Positions 48,600 through 59,343 of a stretch of 64,000 bases of DNA are shown one piece after another. Each line of letters begins with the position of its first letter. Position 1 is the stretch's first letter. The notes under the pieces were generated by a model. The model saw only the letters and a list, made by a program, of their open reading frames with translations. It ran no database searches and was not told the DNA's origin. The DNA is from Cololabis saira (taxonomy: Eukaryota; Chordata; Actinopteri; Beloniformes; Belonidae), in NCBI RefSeq assembly GCF_033807715.1, contig NC_084597.1, positions 11,706,670 through 11,770,669 on the forward strand, given 5' to 3'. The position numbers were made by a program, and so were the translations under genes.

Positions 48600-50170
48600 T
48601 CAATCTGACTCTGTATTGCCCTCTTTGAACATTTCTGACCGCATTAAATCCTTGGTTGAGACAAAGTCCGACTTATTACCAACCTGAATTTGTGTAAGGT
48701 GTCCCGGAATTACCTTTGTTGCAGTGACAAATGTTATGTAATAGTATCAATCTGATAACTGATAACAATTGAATAAACATGCTGTATAAAAAAATCACAA
48801 CAGCGCTTGCACTTTCTCCGGATGCTTAACCGGTTCGGAGTGTAAGAAATTAATGATCATGTTCTACCACTCTTTGATTGAAGTTGTCCTGACGTTCGCC
48901 ATTATCTCCTGGTTTGGTAACATTATCTCCTGGTTTGGTAGCCTCTCACTAGGAGAAAAAGAGGCTGGAACATATTGTTAAAGTTGCCAGCAAAATTATT
49001 GGTGTTGCCCTCCCTGACTTTTTTATTATTGAGCTTTATTTTGAATATGCAAATTAGAAAGAACAATACTAAAAAGTAAAAAAAAAAAAAAAAAAGACAA
49101 GGCAGACCTCGCAGATCCACCAGCATATTCGAAAGGGAGTAGGATTGAAGTATATACTTATCAGGTCCTACCCCCAAATCTTATATTCATTTTTCCAAAA
49201 TAGCAAGAGAATCAATGAGCTTACTTATAGAACACAAAAAAAAACATAATATAAGTCTATATATCAACATAACTATACATCCATTTACCAACATATCTAC
49301 ATATAACTATATATCCATATATATTAACAGAGATATATCCATACATAAATACTGTATGTATAATATATCACTATATATCCATATACATACATATACATAT
49401 ATATAACATGTTTCCATAATATTAATCTATATATCTACACATATTAAATAAATCTATATATATATATATATATCTACATTTTTATTCGCCCCTGTATTTT
49501 GAGAAAAAAGTTTCTTTATATCTTTTTTTAAATTGTGATGTGTTTTTACTTTGTTTTAGATCTATGCTCAGGCTGTTCCAAAGTTTTACCCCATAGGTAG
49601 ACAGACAGAAGCTCTTTAGTGTTGTGCGTCTATTGATAATTTTGAAATTAAGTTGGCCCCTGAGGTTATAACCTCCCTCCCTTTCAAAGAATATCCCCTG
49701 TATATGTCCTGGTAGTAAGTTATTCTTGGCTCTAAACATTAGTTTTGCTGTATTGCAATTAACTAGATCTATAAATTTTAGTAATTTAGATTGTAAAAAT
49801 AATTCATTTGTGTGGTCCCGGTAACCTGCATTGTATATTATTCTCACAGCTCTTTTCTGTAATATGCACAAGGAGTGAAGTGAGCTTCTGTATGTGTCCC
49901 CCCAAACCTCCGACTTGACCACTGTCTTTGGCAGGAGGGTAACATCCAAGGCTCAGGACATCCTACAGTGTCCTGACCATCCTCTCCATGCCCAGTTTGA
50001 ACTCTTACCCTCTGGCAGGAGATTCAGATTGCCCAGTACCAGATCTAACAGACTGAAAAATTATTTTATAACTCACGCCATCACCAAACTTAATTTAAAA
50101 CTCAAAAAATGAACAGCTGTGAACTCCACTCCCCACACTACATCCTCAGTCCCCCCCTTTGACTTAATGA
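48600..50170 (+). pseudogene. LINE RT C-terminal relic on + strand, split by a second LINE
   Basis: 48855-49015 reads MFYHSLIEVVLTFAIISWFG and, in a shifted frame, the block LEHIVKVASKIIGVALPD; after the insert, 49945-50112 continues KAQDILQCPDHPLHAQFELL and PSGRRFRLPSTRSNRLKNYF. These are the tail blocks of a non-LTR RT different from the CR1/L2/Rex-type copies here. A local duplication repeats ATTATCTCCTGGTTTGGTA. Bounds are approximate. Confidence 0.65.
49020..49949 (-). pseudogene. 5'-truncated CR1/L2/Rex-type LINE, minus strand, inside the other LINE
   Basis: A 155-codon minus-strand frame (49482-49949) reads SEVWGDTYRSSLHSLCILQK ... YNLRGQLNFK ... VKLWNSLSIDLKQSKNTSQF, intact to its stop. 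3' UTR with ATATAT-rich DNA follows toward 49020. The junctions with the outer LINE are not resolved to the base. Confidence 0.75.
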
Positions 50171-50204
50171 ATAGTTCAGAAAGACCATACAAGATATTAG
50201 TGTA

Positions 50205-50825
50205 ACTTGTCTTTTATTAACAAATTATGAAAAACGGAACCCATATAGCCCTCACATAACAATTAAATATTTTTTTGGCTACATTAGTAAACTTGTAGTA
50301 AACTTCCCACCACCTTTTGTGCCTCATTTGGCTCAAACAAACATAGTTGACCTGCAACACATGACTGCGGTGGTTTGATACATTAAAAAGAGACATTTGT
50401 GTAAAATCACAAAAAAGAACATTTTCAAATTGAAAAATTAAAGCATTTAAAACCACTTGCAGATCCCTTCTGTAGTTAAAAAAAAAAGTATGGCATGACT
50501 GCACTTGAGAACTGCAACTACAAAAGGCATTTTTAAGGTACAAAACTAGCATTTTTGTAGTAATTGCAAATTGCACAACTGTGAACATATGAAGAAACAT
50601 ATAATGTGGAACATGTATTTCCATGGGAATACATTTATAGGGCTCTTGGTTACTGTACAAATACAGGAGACCTGAAGATAAACTGCACCTATCAAAACTT
50701 TCAAAATAAGTAAGTTGTAAACAGTAGTAAGTAGTTTTTTTTGTCAAATAAGTAAGACTTTGGACCAAACGAACGAAATGAGTGTCTGTTACAACACGAC
50801 TAAACATGCTGTTATATCAATGATA
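50205..50825 (-). other. Probable 3' UTR of the HECT-type gene
   Basis: Non-coding-looking, A/T-rich DNA ending on the minus strand with AATAAAAGACAAG (about 50204-50216), a plausible poly(A) signal for the minus-strand gene whose stop is at 51303. A 196-codon frame here has no domain. Confidence 0.35.
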
Positions 50826-51194
50826 CAGGACGGTCTCAGAAAATTAGAATATTGTGATTTTCTGTAATGCAATTACAAAAGCAAAAATGTCATACATTCT
50901 GGATTCATTACAAATCAACTGAAATATTGTAAGCCTTTTATTATTTTAATATTGCTGATCAGGTTTACAGCTTAAGAAAACTAAAATATCCTATCTCAAA
51001 AAATTTGAATATTCTGGGAATCTTAAACTGTAAACCATAATAAGCAATATTAAAATAATAAAAGGCTTGCAATATTTCAGTTGATTTGTAATGAATCCAG
51101 AATGTATGACATTTTTTTTTTTTTTTTTTTAAAAATTGCATTACAGAAAATAAAGAACTTTATCACAATATTCTAATTTTCTGAGACAGTCCTG
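50826..51194. mobile_element. Palindromic mariner/Tc1-like MITE, TA target, copy 2
   Basis: Same family as 48045-48420: CAGGACGGTCTCAGAAAATT pairs with AATTTTCTGAGACAGTCCTG, TA at 50824-50825 and 51195-51196. Confidence 0.82.
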
Positions 51195-51302
51195 TATATT
51201 TCTGAAGTTTTTTGTGCATCAAGCAAGCCTTTTGCATCATTTTAGAAATGATGGCTTGGAAGCAGTATGGCCACAATCACGGTTGAGGGGCTGCATATTT
51301 TG

Positions 51303-51954
51303 TTACACAATGTCCATCACCCAGACGTTGCTGTCAAGAATTTCATCGAATTCAGCACGAAAGTCTGGGATATTTTCGTAGCAGTCAGGTAGCTCTAGGA
51401 ACATTCCACATGTTCGTCCAATTGGACGTCTTGTGAAATCAGACATCACTGTGAACTCAACAGGTATACTGTGACAGAATCAAATCGGATCCTGTGCAGA
51501 ATCTTAGAAATTTACCAAGTTTTGCTTCATCCAGTTCCCTAATATACCGTCTGAGATGATGTTCGACCTCTTTTTGCTTTGCCGTCATATCTGCTGGGAA
51601 CTTCAACAGCCTTGACACCTTCTTAGTTGTTGGTTTGAGGTCGGTGTACATCTTGGTCAGCTTTTCATAATTCAGACTCATCTGTGATTTTGTGATGTCC
51701 CTCCAACAATCAATTACAAACTTTGGCTTTTGCACAAGTTCTTTGTGGGAAATCTCTTCCAGAATTCCTGGAAGGGCGTCTGCTGAGGCTCTTCTTCTGC
51801 ATTCGTAGTTGTTGAGGACCTCCAAAAGGTCATCAGGTTCAACAGAGACCTCTGCATCTCAGTTGCCACAACATACCTTTTGCTCTTCCATTAGTGTGAG
51901 AGCTTCCTCTGGGACCCCGCGATCTCGTAGGAAATTTATCACGGTGATTGACAT
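51303..51954 (-). pseudogene. HECT-type E3 ubiquitin-ligase C-lobe carried by the transposon, broken
   Basis: From ATG 51954 the frame reads MSITVINFLRDRGVPEEA, meets an in-frame TGA at 51859-51861, and continues in the same frame: LEVLNNYECRRRASADALPG ... HHLRRYIRELDEAKLGKFLR FCTGSDLI. Near 51465 the frame shifts by one base and goes on as PVEFTVMSDFTRRPIGRTCG MFLELPDCYENIPDFRAEF to TAA 51303-51305. TGSD, the RxP-RTC motif with the candidate catalytic Cys, and LELP are HECT C-lobe marks as in G2E3-like fish proteins. About 217 codons, much shorter than a full HECT domain (about 350). Two lesions make it a pseudogene unless one is a sequencing error. Confidence 0.65.
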
Positions 51955-53294
51955 TTTTGCCCAGTCCAAGGAACCGATGTTCTGGTGGATTGTAGTCCTT
52001 TAAAAGAGTCACATGAGGTTACATAATTCATTTAGTCAATTATACAGTATATGAGCAAAATACCTCTTGACCAAACACCTTTATTTTAACAATATTGTCG
52101 GGATGATAATTGGTGCTTTCATAAAATGATGATCAAAATTAGTTTTTAAATTGATAATCATCAGTATAGTATAGTATAATGAAAAAATTGAGTAGTTTGT
52201 ATTGATAAACAGATTATGTTAGAAGAGAGCTGGGAGAAGTTGTAAACAGTTTTAAGTGTCATTCCTTTTCAGCAACAGTATGCCTTATTTAAAATAGTTC
52301 CTCAAAAGCATCACATTTACATATTGTAAACACATTAAGCACAGTATTAAACTCTGACTGCAAACAGTAAAAGCTAGTGATGTGATATAAGAACGTGTTT
52401 CTTGTCAAACGTAGGCTAGAATAAGACTTAATAAAGTAAATAATATTAACTTTAGCTTCACAAGCCTGAAATACAAGAACTTCTTGATACTTACTGTAAG
52501 ATTGCTGTATAATGTCAACGTGGATGTCAGAGCGTTGCAGCCACTGTTAACTCCAGCACATAGACGGCCCCTAAATGAATGAAACGGGTGCTTTATGTCT
52601 CGTTTTGATCATTTAGCAACAAAATTGTTACAACAAAACAACACTGCTCTGAGGGAAGATTTGCACGTTATTTCATGTTGGTTTTGAGAGGCTTTACATC
52701 CCTGCTAACCCTGGAAATAGTTGTAAACAGTAACATTAAAAATAGCATTTCACCGTTTTAGCCAACGTTAGCCTCATATGCTTTATGTTAGGTTGGTAAC
52801 AAGGTTCAGAATACAAGAATGGGCTTTAAGATATTTATTTAAAACACTTATCACACATAGGAATATAGTTGCATAACTTCAGAAACGTACCTTCCACTCC
52901 AAGATGTTGTAGCTGGTCCCGGTGCTGCTGCTGCTGCTGCATGCATGCATGGATCTATTATAAAACAGCTGCATGTCCGTCTCTCCTCACTGGCTTTGAT
53001 GGGCCAGAGATCTAGACTTTAATCACGAAATTGTATTTCGATTTCTAATATGATTATTTCGAGGGAACGAAATACTTAATTCGTTCGCTCGATATCCTAA
53101 ATCGAGGGAACGAAATAATTATTTCGAGGGAACGAAATACTTAATTCGTTCCCTCGAAATAATTATTTCGTTCCCTCGATTTAGGATATCGAGGGAACGA
53201 GTTAGGATATCGAGGGCACGAGTTAGGATATCGAGGGCACGAGTTAGCGTTCTTTATTTTTTTTTTCCTCCAGTGGCCACTCGGGGGCTCCGTA
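51930..53294 (-). repeat. Right terminal inverted repeat of the IS3EU-like element
   Basis: Inverted partner of 45616-46980. Its inner edge contains the ATG (51954, minus strand) of the HECT-type frame; the same ATG context recurs in the left arm but runs into unrelated sequence after MSITVINF. Confidence 0.9.
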
Positions 53295-53647
53295 ATTTAG
53301 TATCTTTTACAGCAGTGATTTGGCTCCAAAGACTGAATGTGCTGATAGATTTATAGTTACAAAGGTGGAGTTGAATTGGTATTTATTTTATCGTCATTTT
53401 TATCGTTATTGGGATAAATGCCAGAAATGATCGTGATACATTTTTTAGTCCATACCGCCCATCCCTAAAAGACACTCAATCAAGAAAAAAGGAAGAGAAA
53501 CTGGAACACAATGAGACCCTGACGTAGTATTGATTTATAGGGGTGAACTGTATCAGGACACAGTCTGTGGTAGATAACACTTCCTAAGAGACGTTAATGA
53601 TTATGTGGCATTGATCACGTTTGTGTTACCAGAGTTGAGCTAAGAGG

Positions 53648-54278
53648 TACGACGGAGTATTAGGGCCAAACTAAGACAAAAAAAATTGGAAATTACGAGA
53701 ATGAAGTCATAATATAATGAGAATAAAGTCGTAAAATTACGAGAATAAAGTCGTAATGTTGCGAGAATAAAGTCGTAATAGAATAAAGTCGTAATATTAT
53801 GAGAATAAAGTCGTAATATTACGAGAATAAAGTCGTAAAATTACGAGAATAAAGTCGTAACATTACGAGAATAAAGTCGTAATATTACGAGAATAAAGTC
53901 GTAAAATTACGAGAATAAAGTCGTAACATTACGAGAATAAAGTCGTAATATTATGAGAATATAATTTATGAGAACTCTAACACGAAGAGCTTCTTCTCCC
54001 TGTGTTAAAATGAGGAATATTGAGCATCTTGTGAAGTTATATTTATATATTTATAATATATTACGACTTTATTCTCGTAATATTATGACTTTATTCTCGT
54101 AATTTTACGACTTTATTCTCGTAATATTATGACTTTATTCTCGTAATTTTACGACTTTATTCTCGTAATATTATGACTTTATTCTCGTAATTTTACGACT
54201 TTATTCTCATTACATTATGACTTTATTCTCGTAATTTCCTTTTTTTGTTTTTTTGTTTGGCCCTAATACTCCGTCGTA
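53648..54278. mobile_element. Foldback MITE, TACGACGG family, copy D
   Basis: TACGACGG...CCGTCGTA ends with TSD aagagg at 53642-53647 and 54279-54284. Arms of the 22-bp repeat on both sides of the shared core. Confidence 0.87.
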
Positions 54279-54284
54279 AAGAGG

Positions 54285-55180
54285 CGAGCACGTTTGTTAC
54301 TGCAGTGGAAATGAAGGATCAAGAGGTTCAGCTCTCTGCACAGAACAAACACGCCCGAGCTTTCATGCAGTTTGGGAGGATGTAACAGTGGGAGGCGTCA
54401 CTGGAAAATCGGCTTTGATCATCCTTTGAAAATAGAAAAACAAATAAATAAAGCAATAAAACAAAACAACAAAAAAATAAAAAATAAATCAATGCCGCAG
54501 ACCTGTGTGGAGGATTAGATTTCAGACCCCAATTCTTTGCTGGAGTTGTTTTCACCTCAGGGAGCAAAAAGGGAATCGTGTTCACACTGATTTAGTTTGT
54601 GTGCAGCACTCTGAGAGAAGCTGAGGGCGGCAGAGACACTGATCATATCAGGAGGTAAGTTTAGGCACGGAAGCCGTATTTAATGAACGTACAGAGATGT
54701 GTTTGAACAATATTACATGGATAAGGCGACGAGGGGCTTTGAAACTTCATTTTTGAAGAGAAGTAAACACAGAGCTCAAGATGAAGACATTCAAACCATG
54801 CTGACAATTATGGGATGCCGCACAGAGCTTTTCACGTTGCCCCTGATGACGTCTCTAAAACTCAGAAGATCAGAAGTGTAAGCACTAATCCTCTTTGATC
54901 TGAGTGTATAGAGGTATCCAGCCCTCAACGAACAAAACAAACTGAATTTACTGAATCGCTGTCATCGCTGAGAGACTAGTGGCCGTTGTAAGTGGAGCTG
55001 TTCTCCCTGGAGCGCTGTTATCAGTCCAGCTGTTATCAGTCCAGCTGTTATCAGTTCCAGCTGTGACTCACAGGAAGTTACTTTCTCCTTAAAAGCCCAT
55101 TATTGTTGTGAAAACAGTAGCGGCAGAGTTTTCATCCTAATGAAGAGACCTAACAGGACAGTTACTTGTGATATTTTACT
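54285..55180 (+). other. Intergenic spacer: nothing recognised
   Basis: About 0.9 kb, unique-looking; a small tandem repeat CTGTTATCAGTCCAG at 55014-55060. No supported genes. Confidence 0.45.
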
Positions 55181-55364
55181 GCTATAGGCAGTACTTGAGT
55201 TGTAAAAAAAATCAGGGGGGATGGTGGATTTTATCATATGGGGACAGATAATTTGTGCTGATTACAAATAATATAATATATTATAGCAGTGACCAAAACA
55301 CCTGCAGAAATACTGCAGAAATGACATAGCAGCAGCTAAATGCAGCCTTCTGTAAGCTTTAAAT

Positions 55365-55972
55365 TATGGAGGATTTTTTGTGCCAAAATTAAATTAATAA
55401 ATACATCATAAATTAATTAAAATGGGAATTAAATATATAATTAATTAATTAAATGTGTCATTAATTAATTAAAATTAGAATGAAATATGTCATTAATTAT
55501 TTAAAATACAATTCATTTTAAGTAAAAATATATATTTATTATTTCAGCATTTAATTAATTAATGACACATTTAATTAATGATTTTGTGTTGCTGAATCAT
55601 GAAATGTAAATGTAAAACTGTCAGTTTCACTCGTCAAACTCAGTGGGCGGAGCTAACGCAAATCTAATGATTCAGCAACACGAAATCATTAATTAAATGT
55701 GTCATTAATTAATTAAATGCAGTTTTACATTTCATGATTCACACGCAACACGAAATCATTAATTAAATGTGTCATTAATTAATGAAATGCTGAAATAATA
55801 AATATATATTTTTACTTAAAATAAATTGTATTTTAATTAATTAATGACATATTTCATTCTAATTTTAATTAATTAATGACACATTTAATTAATTAATGAT
55901 ATATTTAATTCCCATTTTAATTAATTAATGATGTATTTATTTATTTAATTTTGGCACAAAAAATGCTCCATA
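55365..55972. mobile_element. MITE with ends TATGGAGGATTTTTTG, 6-bp TSD ttaaat, copy 2
   Basis: TATGGAGGATTTTTTGTGCC pairs with GGCACAAAAAATGCTCCATA; TSD ttaaat at 55359-55364 and 55973-55978. Twice as long as copy 1 because a second inverted block (GTGTTGCTGAATCATGAAAT and partner) sits in the middle. Confidence 0.9.
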
Positions 55973-56236
55973 TTAAATATCCACTGGGCTTACATCAAAT
56001 ACATCAAAACACAACAATAAAAAACTGTTTTCTGAACTTATCAATATGACTCTGTCCTTCACAGGATAAGTAAAATGGATCACTGCAAAAACTCTAAATC
56101 TTAACAAGAATATTTGTCTTATTTCTAGTTAAAATGTCTCATTTTAGTAAAAGAAATCTCATTACACTTAAAACAAGACTCATCACTGGAAAAAACGAAA
56201 GTTACGCCTGTAACTACGGTTCTATGAGTCCCGGAT

Positions 56237-56384
56237 GACCGCCAGGCGGTGCTGTAAGCACTGGATATCTCCCCTCGCGCATGCGCATGTCGAGTACAAT
56301 ACCAACAATGTCACGTCACCCGTGACCCCTGCATGACCCCCGGAAGGGGTATATCTTCCGGGGTCAAGCATGGGATCGGCTCCT
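56237..56384 (+). repeat. DIRS left inverted terminal repeat
   Basis: 148 bp, begins GACCGCCAGGCGGTGCTG and contains CGCGCATGCGCATGTCGAG; inverted copy at 62130-62277. Confidence 0.9.
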
Positions 56385-56425
56385 AGAATCTTCTCGCGAG
56401 CACGAGGATTCGGAGTGACCGGCAG

Positions 56426-56523
56426 GCCTGGCGGTCATCCGGGACTCATAGAACCGTAGTTACAGGCGTAACTTTCGTTCTATTTCGTCCCTACTGACCG
56501 CCAGGCGGTGCTGTAAGCACTGG
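56426..56523 (+). repeat. DIRS internal complementary region
   Basis: 56426-56479 is the reverse complement of the element's left end with its AAC; 56477-56523 is the reverse complement of the right end. The two halves overlap on GTT, i.e. they equal the circle junction. Confidence 0.9.
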
Positions 56524-56567
56524 ATGACGAATACCAACAATGTCACATAGAATCCCGGTCACATACC

Positions 56568-57650
56568 TCACTGATCAGGGGCAGAAGGACCCGGGAGTAG
56601 AACCACGCCCAATGGTTGGGGAGTGGCGACATTGATCCGGTAAAACCTGGAGAACGTGTCCGGCGACGTCCACGAAGCTGCTGCGCAGATGTCCTCCAGA
56701 GGCACCCCCTTCAGGGCAGCCCAAGAAGCTGCGACGCTTCTGGTCGAGTGGCACCTCACCCCCACTGGTAAGGGGCGGCCACTGGCCCTGTAGGCGTGCT
56801 CGATGGTGTCCACCACCCAGTGGGACAGGCGCTGTCTAGAAATAGCGCGCCCCCTGTTAGGGCCACCATGACAGATAAAAAGCTGCTCCGACCGTCGCAC
56901 AGGCGCGGTGGCAGCAACATAAGCAGTAAGGGCCCGTACGGGGCACAAAGGGCTTGGCCCACCCTCCGCAGGCTCGGGGTCGAACCGGGCAAGCTGGATA
57001 GGCCGATTAGCATGATCGCGTGGCAGGACCTTGGGCAGGAACGCCACGTTCGGCCACAACGTAGCCCCTGAGCCATCCGGGTTCCACCTCAGGCAGTACC
57101 CGCTGACTGACAGGGCATGTAACTCACTGACTCGCTTTGCTGACGTCATAGCGAGGAGAAAAGCCGTCTTCATAGAAAGACACTTCAGGTCCACCTGGGC
57201 CAAGGGCTCAAAAGGTGGAGAAGAGAGGGCACCTAGTACCATAGACAGGTCCCACACCGGGGCCCTTGGGGTCCTCGGGGGGCGCAGCCTCAGAGCCCCC
57301 CTAAGAAAGAGAGAAACCAGCCGGTGGCACCCCACGGTGGCATTCTCGACCAGGGCATGTCGTGATGAAATGGCCGCCACGTACACCCGTAAGGTGGACT
57401 GAGCACGGCCATCATCCAGGAGGGACTGAAGGAACTCCAGGATCGTGGCCACAGGGCAAAGCATAGGGTCCTCTGCCCTGTCCGCACACCAGGCAGAGAA
57501 TCTCCTCCACTTGCACTCATACTGGAGGCGGGTGGAGGGCGCACGAGCGTTCAAGATGGTAGCCCTGACGGGCTCAGTACAGCTTGACACTAACGGGTCG
57601 GGCCCTGCAGTGGCCAGACCCAGAGTTGAAGGCGACGGGGGTCGGGATGC
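56568..57650 (-). CDS. Tyrosine recombinase (integrase) of the DIRS element
   Basis: Cuts and joins the element's circle to the target in place of a DDE integrase. Core starts near STRLQYECKWRRFSAWCADR (about 57540). Catalytic residues by frame number: Arg in AKRVSEL (about 822), HSTR (His 950, Arg 953), Tyr in FSRFYR (about 986). The frame stays open upstream to 59597 (1009 codons), but 57590-59215 of it overlaps RT/RNase H in another frame and shows no domain, so the true start is unclear; overlap of the recombinase and RT frames is usual in DIRS. No lesion seen. Confidence 0.82.
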   Translation of the reverse strand, partial: ASRPPSPSTLGLATAGPDPLVSSCTEPVRATILNARAPSTRLQYECKWRRFSAWCADRAEDPMLCPVATILEFLQSLLDDGRAQSTLRVYVAAISSRHALVENATVGCHRLVSLFLRGALRLRPPRTPRAPVWDLSMVLGALSSPPFEPLAQVDLKCLSMKTAFLLAMTSAKRVSELHALSVSGYCLRWNPDGSGATLWPNVAFLPKVLPRDHANRPIQLARFDPEPAEGGPSPLCPVRALTAYVAATAPVRRSEQLFICHGGPNRGRAISRQRLSHWVVDTIEHAYRASGRPLPVGVRCHSTRSVAASWAALKGVPLEDICAAASWTSPDTFSRFYRINVATPQPLGVVLLPGPSAPDQ

Positions 57651-59240
57651 CAAATCCGACCCCCCAGCTGGGACAGAAGGTCCCTCCGGTCGGGTAGGCG
57701 CCATGGCGTGCCGCAGCAGAGCCTCCGGAGTAGTGGGAACCATGGTCTCCCCGGCCAGAAGGGGGCCACCAAGAGGAGCCTGTGATCTCTCTGGAGGACC
57801 CTCTGCAACGTCGGAAGGATTAAAGGTAGTGGGGGGAACGCGTACAGGAGCCCGTCGGGCCACTCGTGCCCTAGGGCATCCTGACCCAGAGGACTGGTCT
57901 CCTCTGTCCAGGAGAACCAGAGGGGGCAGTGAGCCGAGACGCCCGAGGCGAAAAGGTCCACCACCGCTCTGCCGAAGAGGACCCAAATCATCCCCACTAC
58001 CTCCGGATGAAGCCGCCACTCTCCTGGGGGAGGCTTGTGTCGGGACAGGAAGTCTGCCACCTGATTCCTGACCCCTGGCAGGTATATCGCCCGCAGGCTG
58101 AGGAGGCGAGGAGCGGCCCACGTCAGAAGGCCCCGGGACACCTGCAGCAGCTGTGCAGACCCGGTGCCCCCCTGGTGGTTGATCTGGGAGACAGTGGACA
58201 CATTGTCCGACCGAACCAGTACGTGCCTCCCCCATAGGTGAGGTAAAAAGTGCTCGAGTGCTCGGTGTACAGCACGGAGCTCCAGCACATTGATGTGGCG
58301 TGTGCGGTCCCGCGCAGACCACTGCCCTTGGGCAGGCCTGCCGCGCCAAACAGCACCCCACCCCGAGAGGGAGGCATCTGCGGTGACAGTCTCCCGGAAG
58401 GAGGTGATAGTGCCCAAGGGCACACCCCCCAGCAGGAATGCCCCATCTTTCCAGGGTGCCAGGGCATGGACACACACCCGCGACACCCTGACTAGCCTGT
58501 GCCTGTGCCTTTCGGCATCCAGGCGAAGGCTGTTCAGCCACATCTGCAGGGGGCGTAGCCTCAGCAGGCCCAAAGGCACAACAGCCGAGGCGGCTGTTAA
58601 TCTGCCCAAAAGCTGCAGGAACTGGAGGTAAGGCAGCCGTCTGCCCCTCCTGAATCGGGGGAGGAGCCGCAGGATGTCGCTCACACGCCGCGGTGAGAGA
58701 CAGGCCCTCATGGTCACCGAGTCGAGTACCAATCCTAAGTAGGCGACTCGCTGGGAGGGAGCCAGACAGCTCTTCCCTCTGTTCACTGTGAGCCCTAGTT
58801 TGGCCACATGTGACAAAAGGAGGGCCGTGTCTGCCACCACTTGTTCTCGGGACGGCGCGCATATCAGCCAGTCGTCCAGGTACGGCAGAACCTTCATACC
58901 CTGTGCCTGCAGGGGAGCGAGGGCTGCCGCCACGCACCTGGTGAAAACTCTTGGGGACAGGGAGAGCCCGAACGGGAGCACCCTGAACTGGTAATGGCGG
59001 TCCTGATAGGCGAACCTCAGGAACCGCTGGTGCTGTGCCGCAATCGGCACGTGAAAGTAAGCGTCCTGTAGATCTACCGTCGTAAACCACTCCGCCTGAC
59101 CGACCGCACGCAGAACATCTGCTGTGGTCAGCATCCGGAAGGGCAGGGCCTTCATGTACCCGTTGAGGCCTCTCAGGTCCAAGATGGGACGAAGGCCGCC
59201 GTCTTTCTTGACACACGTGCCGGTGTCGGAACTGCAGTAC
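57590..59240 (-). CDS. Reverse transcriptase / RNase H of the DIRS element, N-terminus lost
   Basis: The frame opens after a stop near 59240 and reads TCVKKDGGLRPILDLRGLNG, then (numbering from 59182) Asp37 in FTTVDLQDAYFHVPI and YLDD at 101-104, the polymerase acids. RNase H acids: Asp269, Glu301, Asp326, Asp377 (VTADASLSGWG, NVLELRA, VRSDN, NQVADFLSR). Then VVDLFASG ... LLYAFPPLPL ... VAPFWPGRPW, the region called methyltransferase-like in DIRS. The preceding pol segment (LSHWAACSSDPW, THGYVLQFR) lies in another frame just upstream (59340-59215); the 50-60 residues normally between are missing, so a deletion broke this gene. No ATG start in frame. Confidence 0.8.
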
Positions 59241-59343
59241 GTACCCGTGGGTTAAGGTGGAAATTACCCAGGGGTCCGACGAGCAGGCAGCCCAGTGACT
59301 GAGCTGCTGCCGGGAAAAGCAGCCGACGACCGGCCCCGTGGCC

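Larger units (their letters stand above)
45616..53294. mobile_element. IS3EU-like DNA transposon, 7.7 kb, with 1.37-kb terminal inverted repeats
   Basis: Ends TACGGAGCCCCCGAGTGGCC / GGCCACTCGGGGGCTCCGTA with 6-bp TSD atttag at 45610-45615 and 53295-53300. The left arm 45616-46980 and the right arm 51930-53294 are near-identical inverted copies. The core holds a transposase fragment (+, 46985-47994), a HECT-type ligase fragment (-, 51303-51954), two small mariner-like MITEs and two LINE fragments. TAY ends plus 6-bp TSD and an integrase-like transposase match what I recall of the IS3EU superfamily; the name is an inference. Confidence 0.8.

Noticed and set aside
50217..50807. 196-codon minus-strand frame
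   Set aside because: A/T-rich, Cys/Phe/Tyr-rich, no domain; better explained as 3' UTR of the transposon's minus-strand gene.
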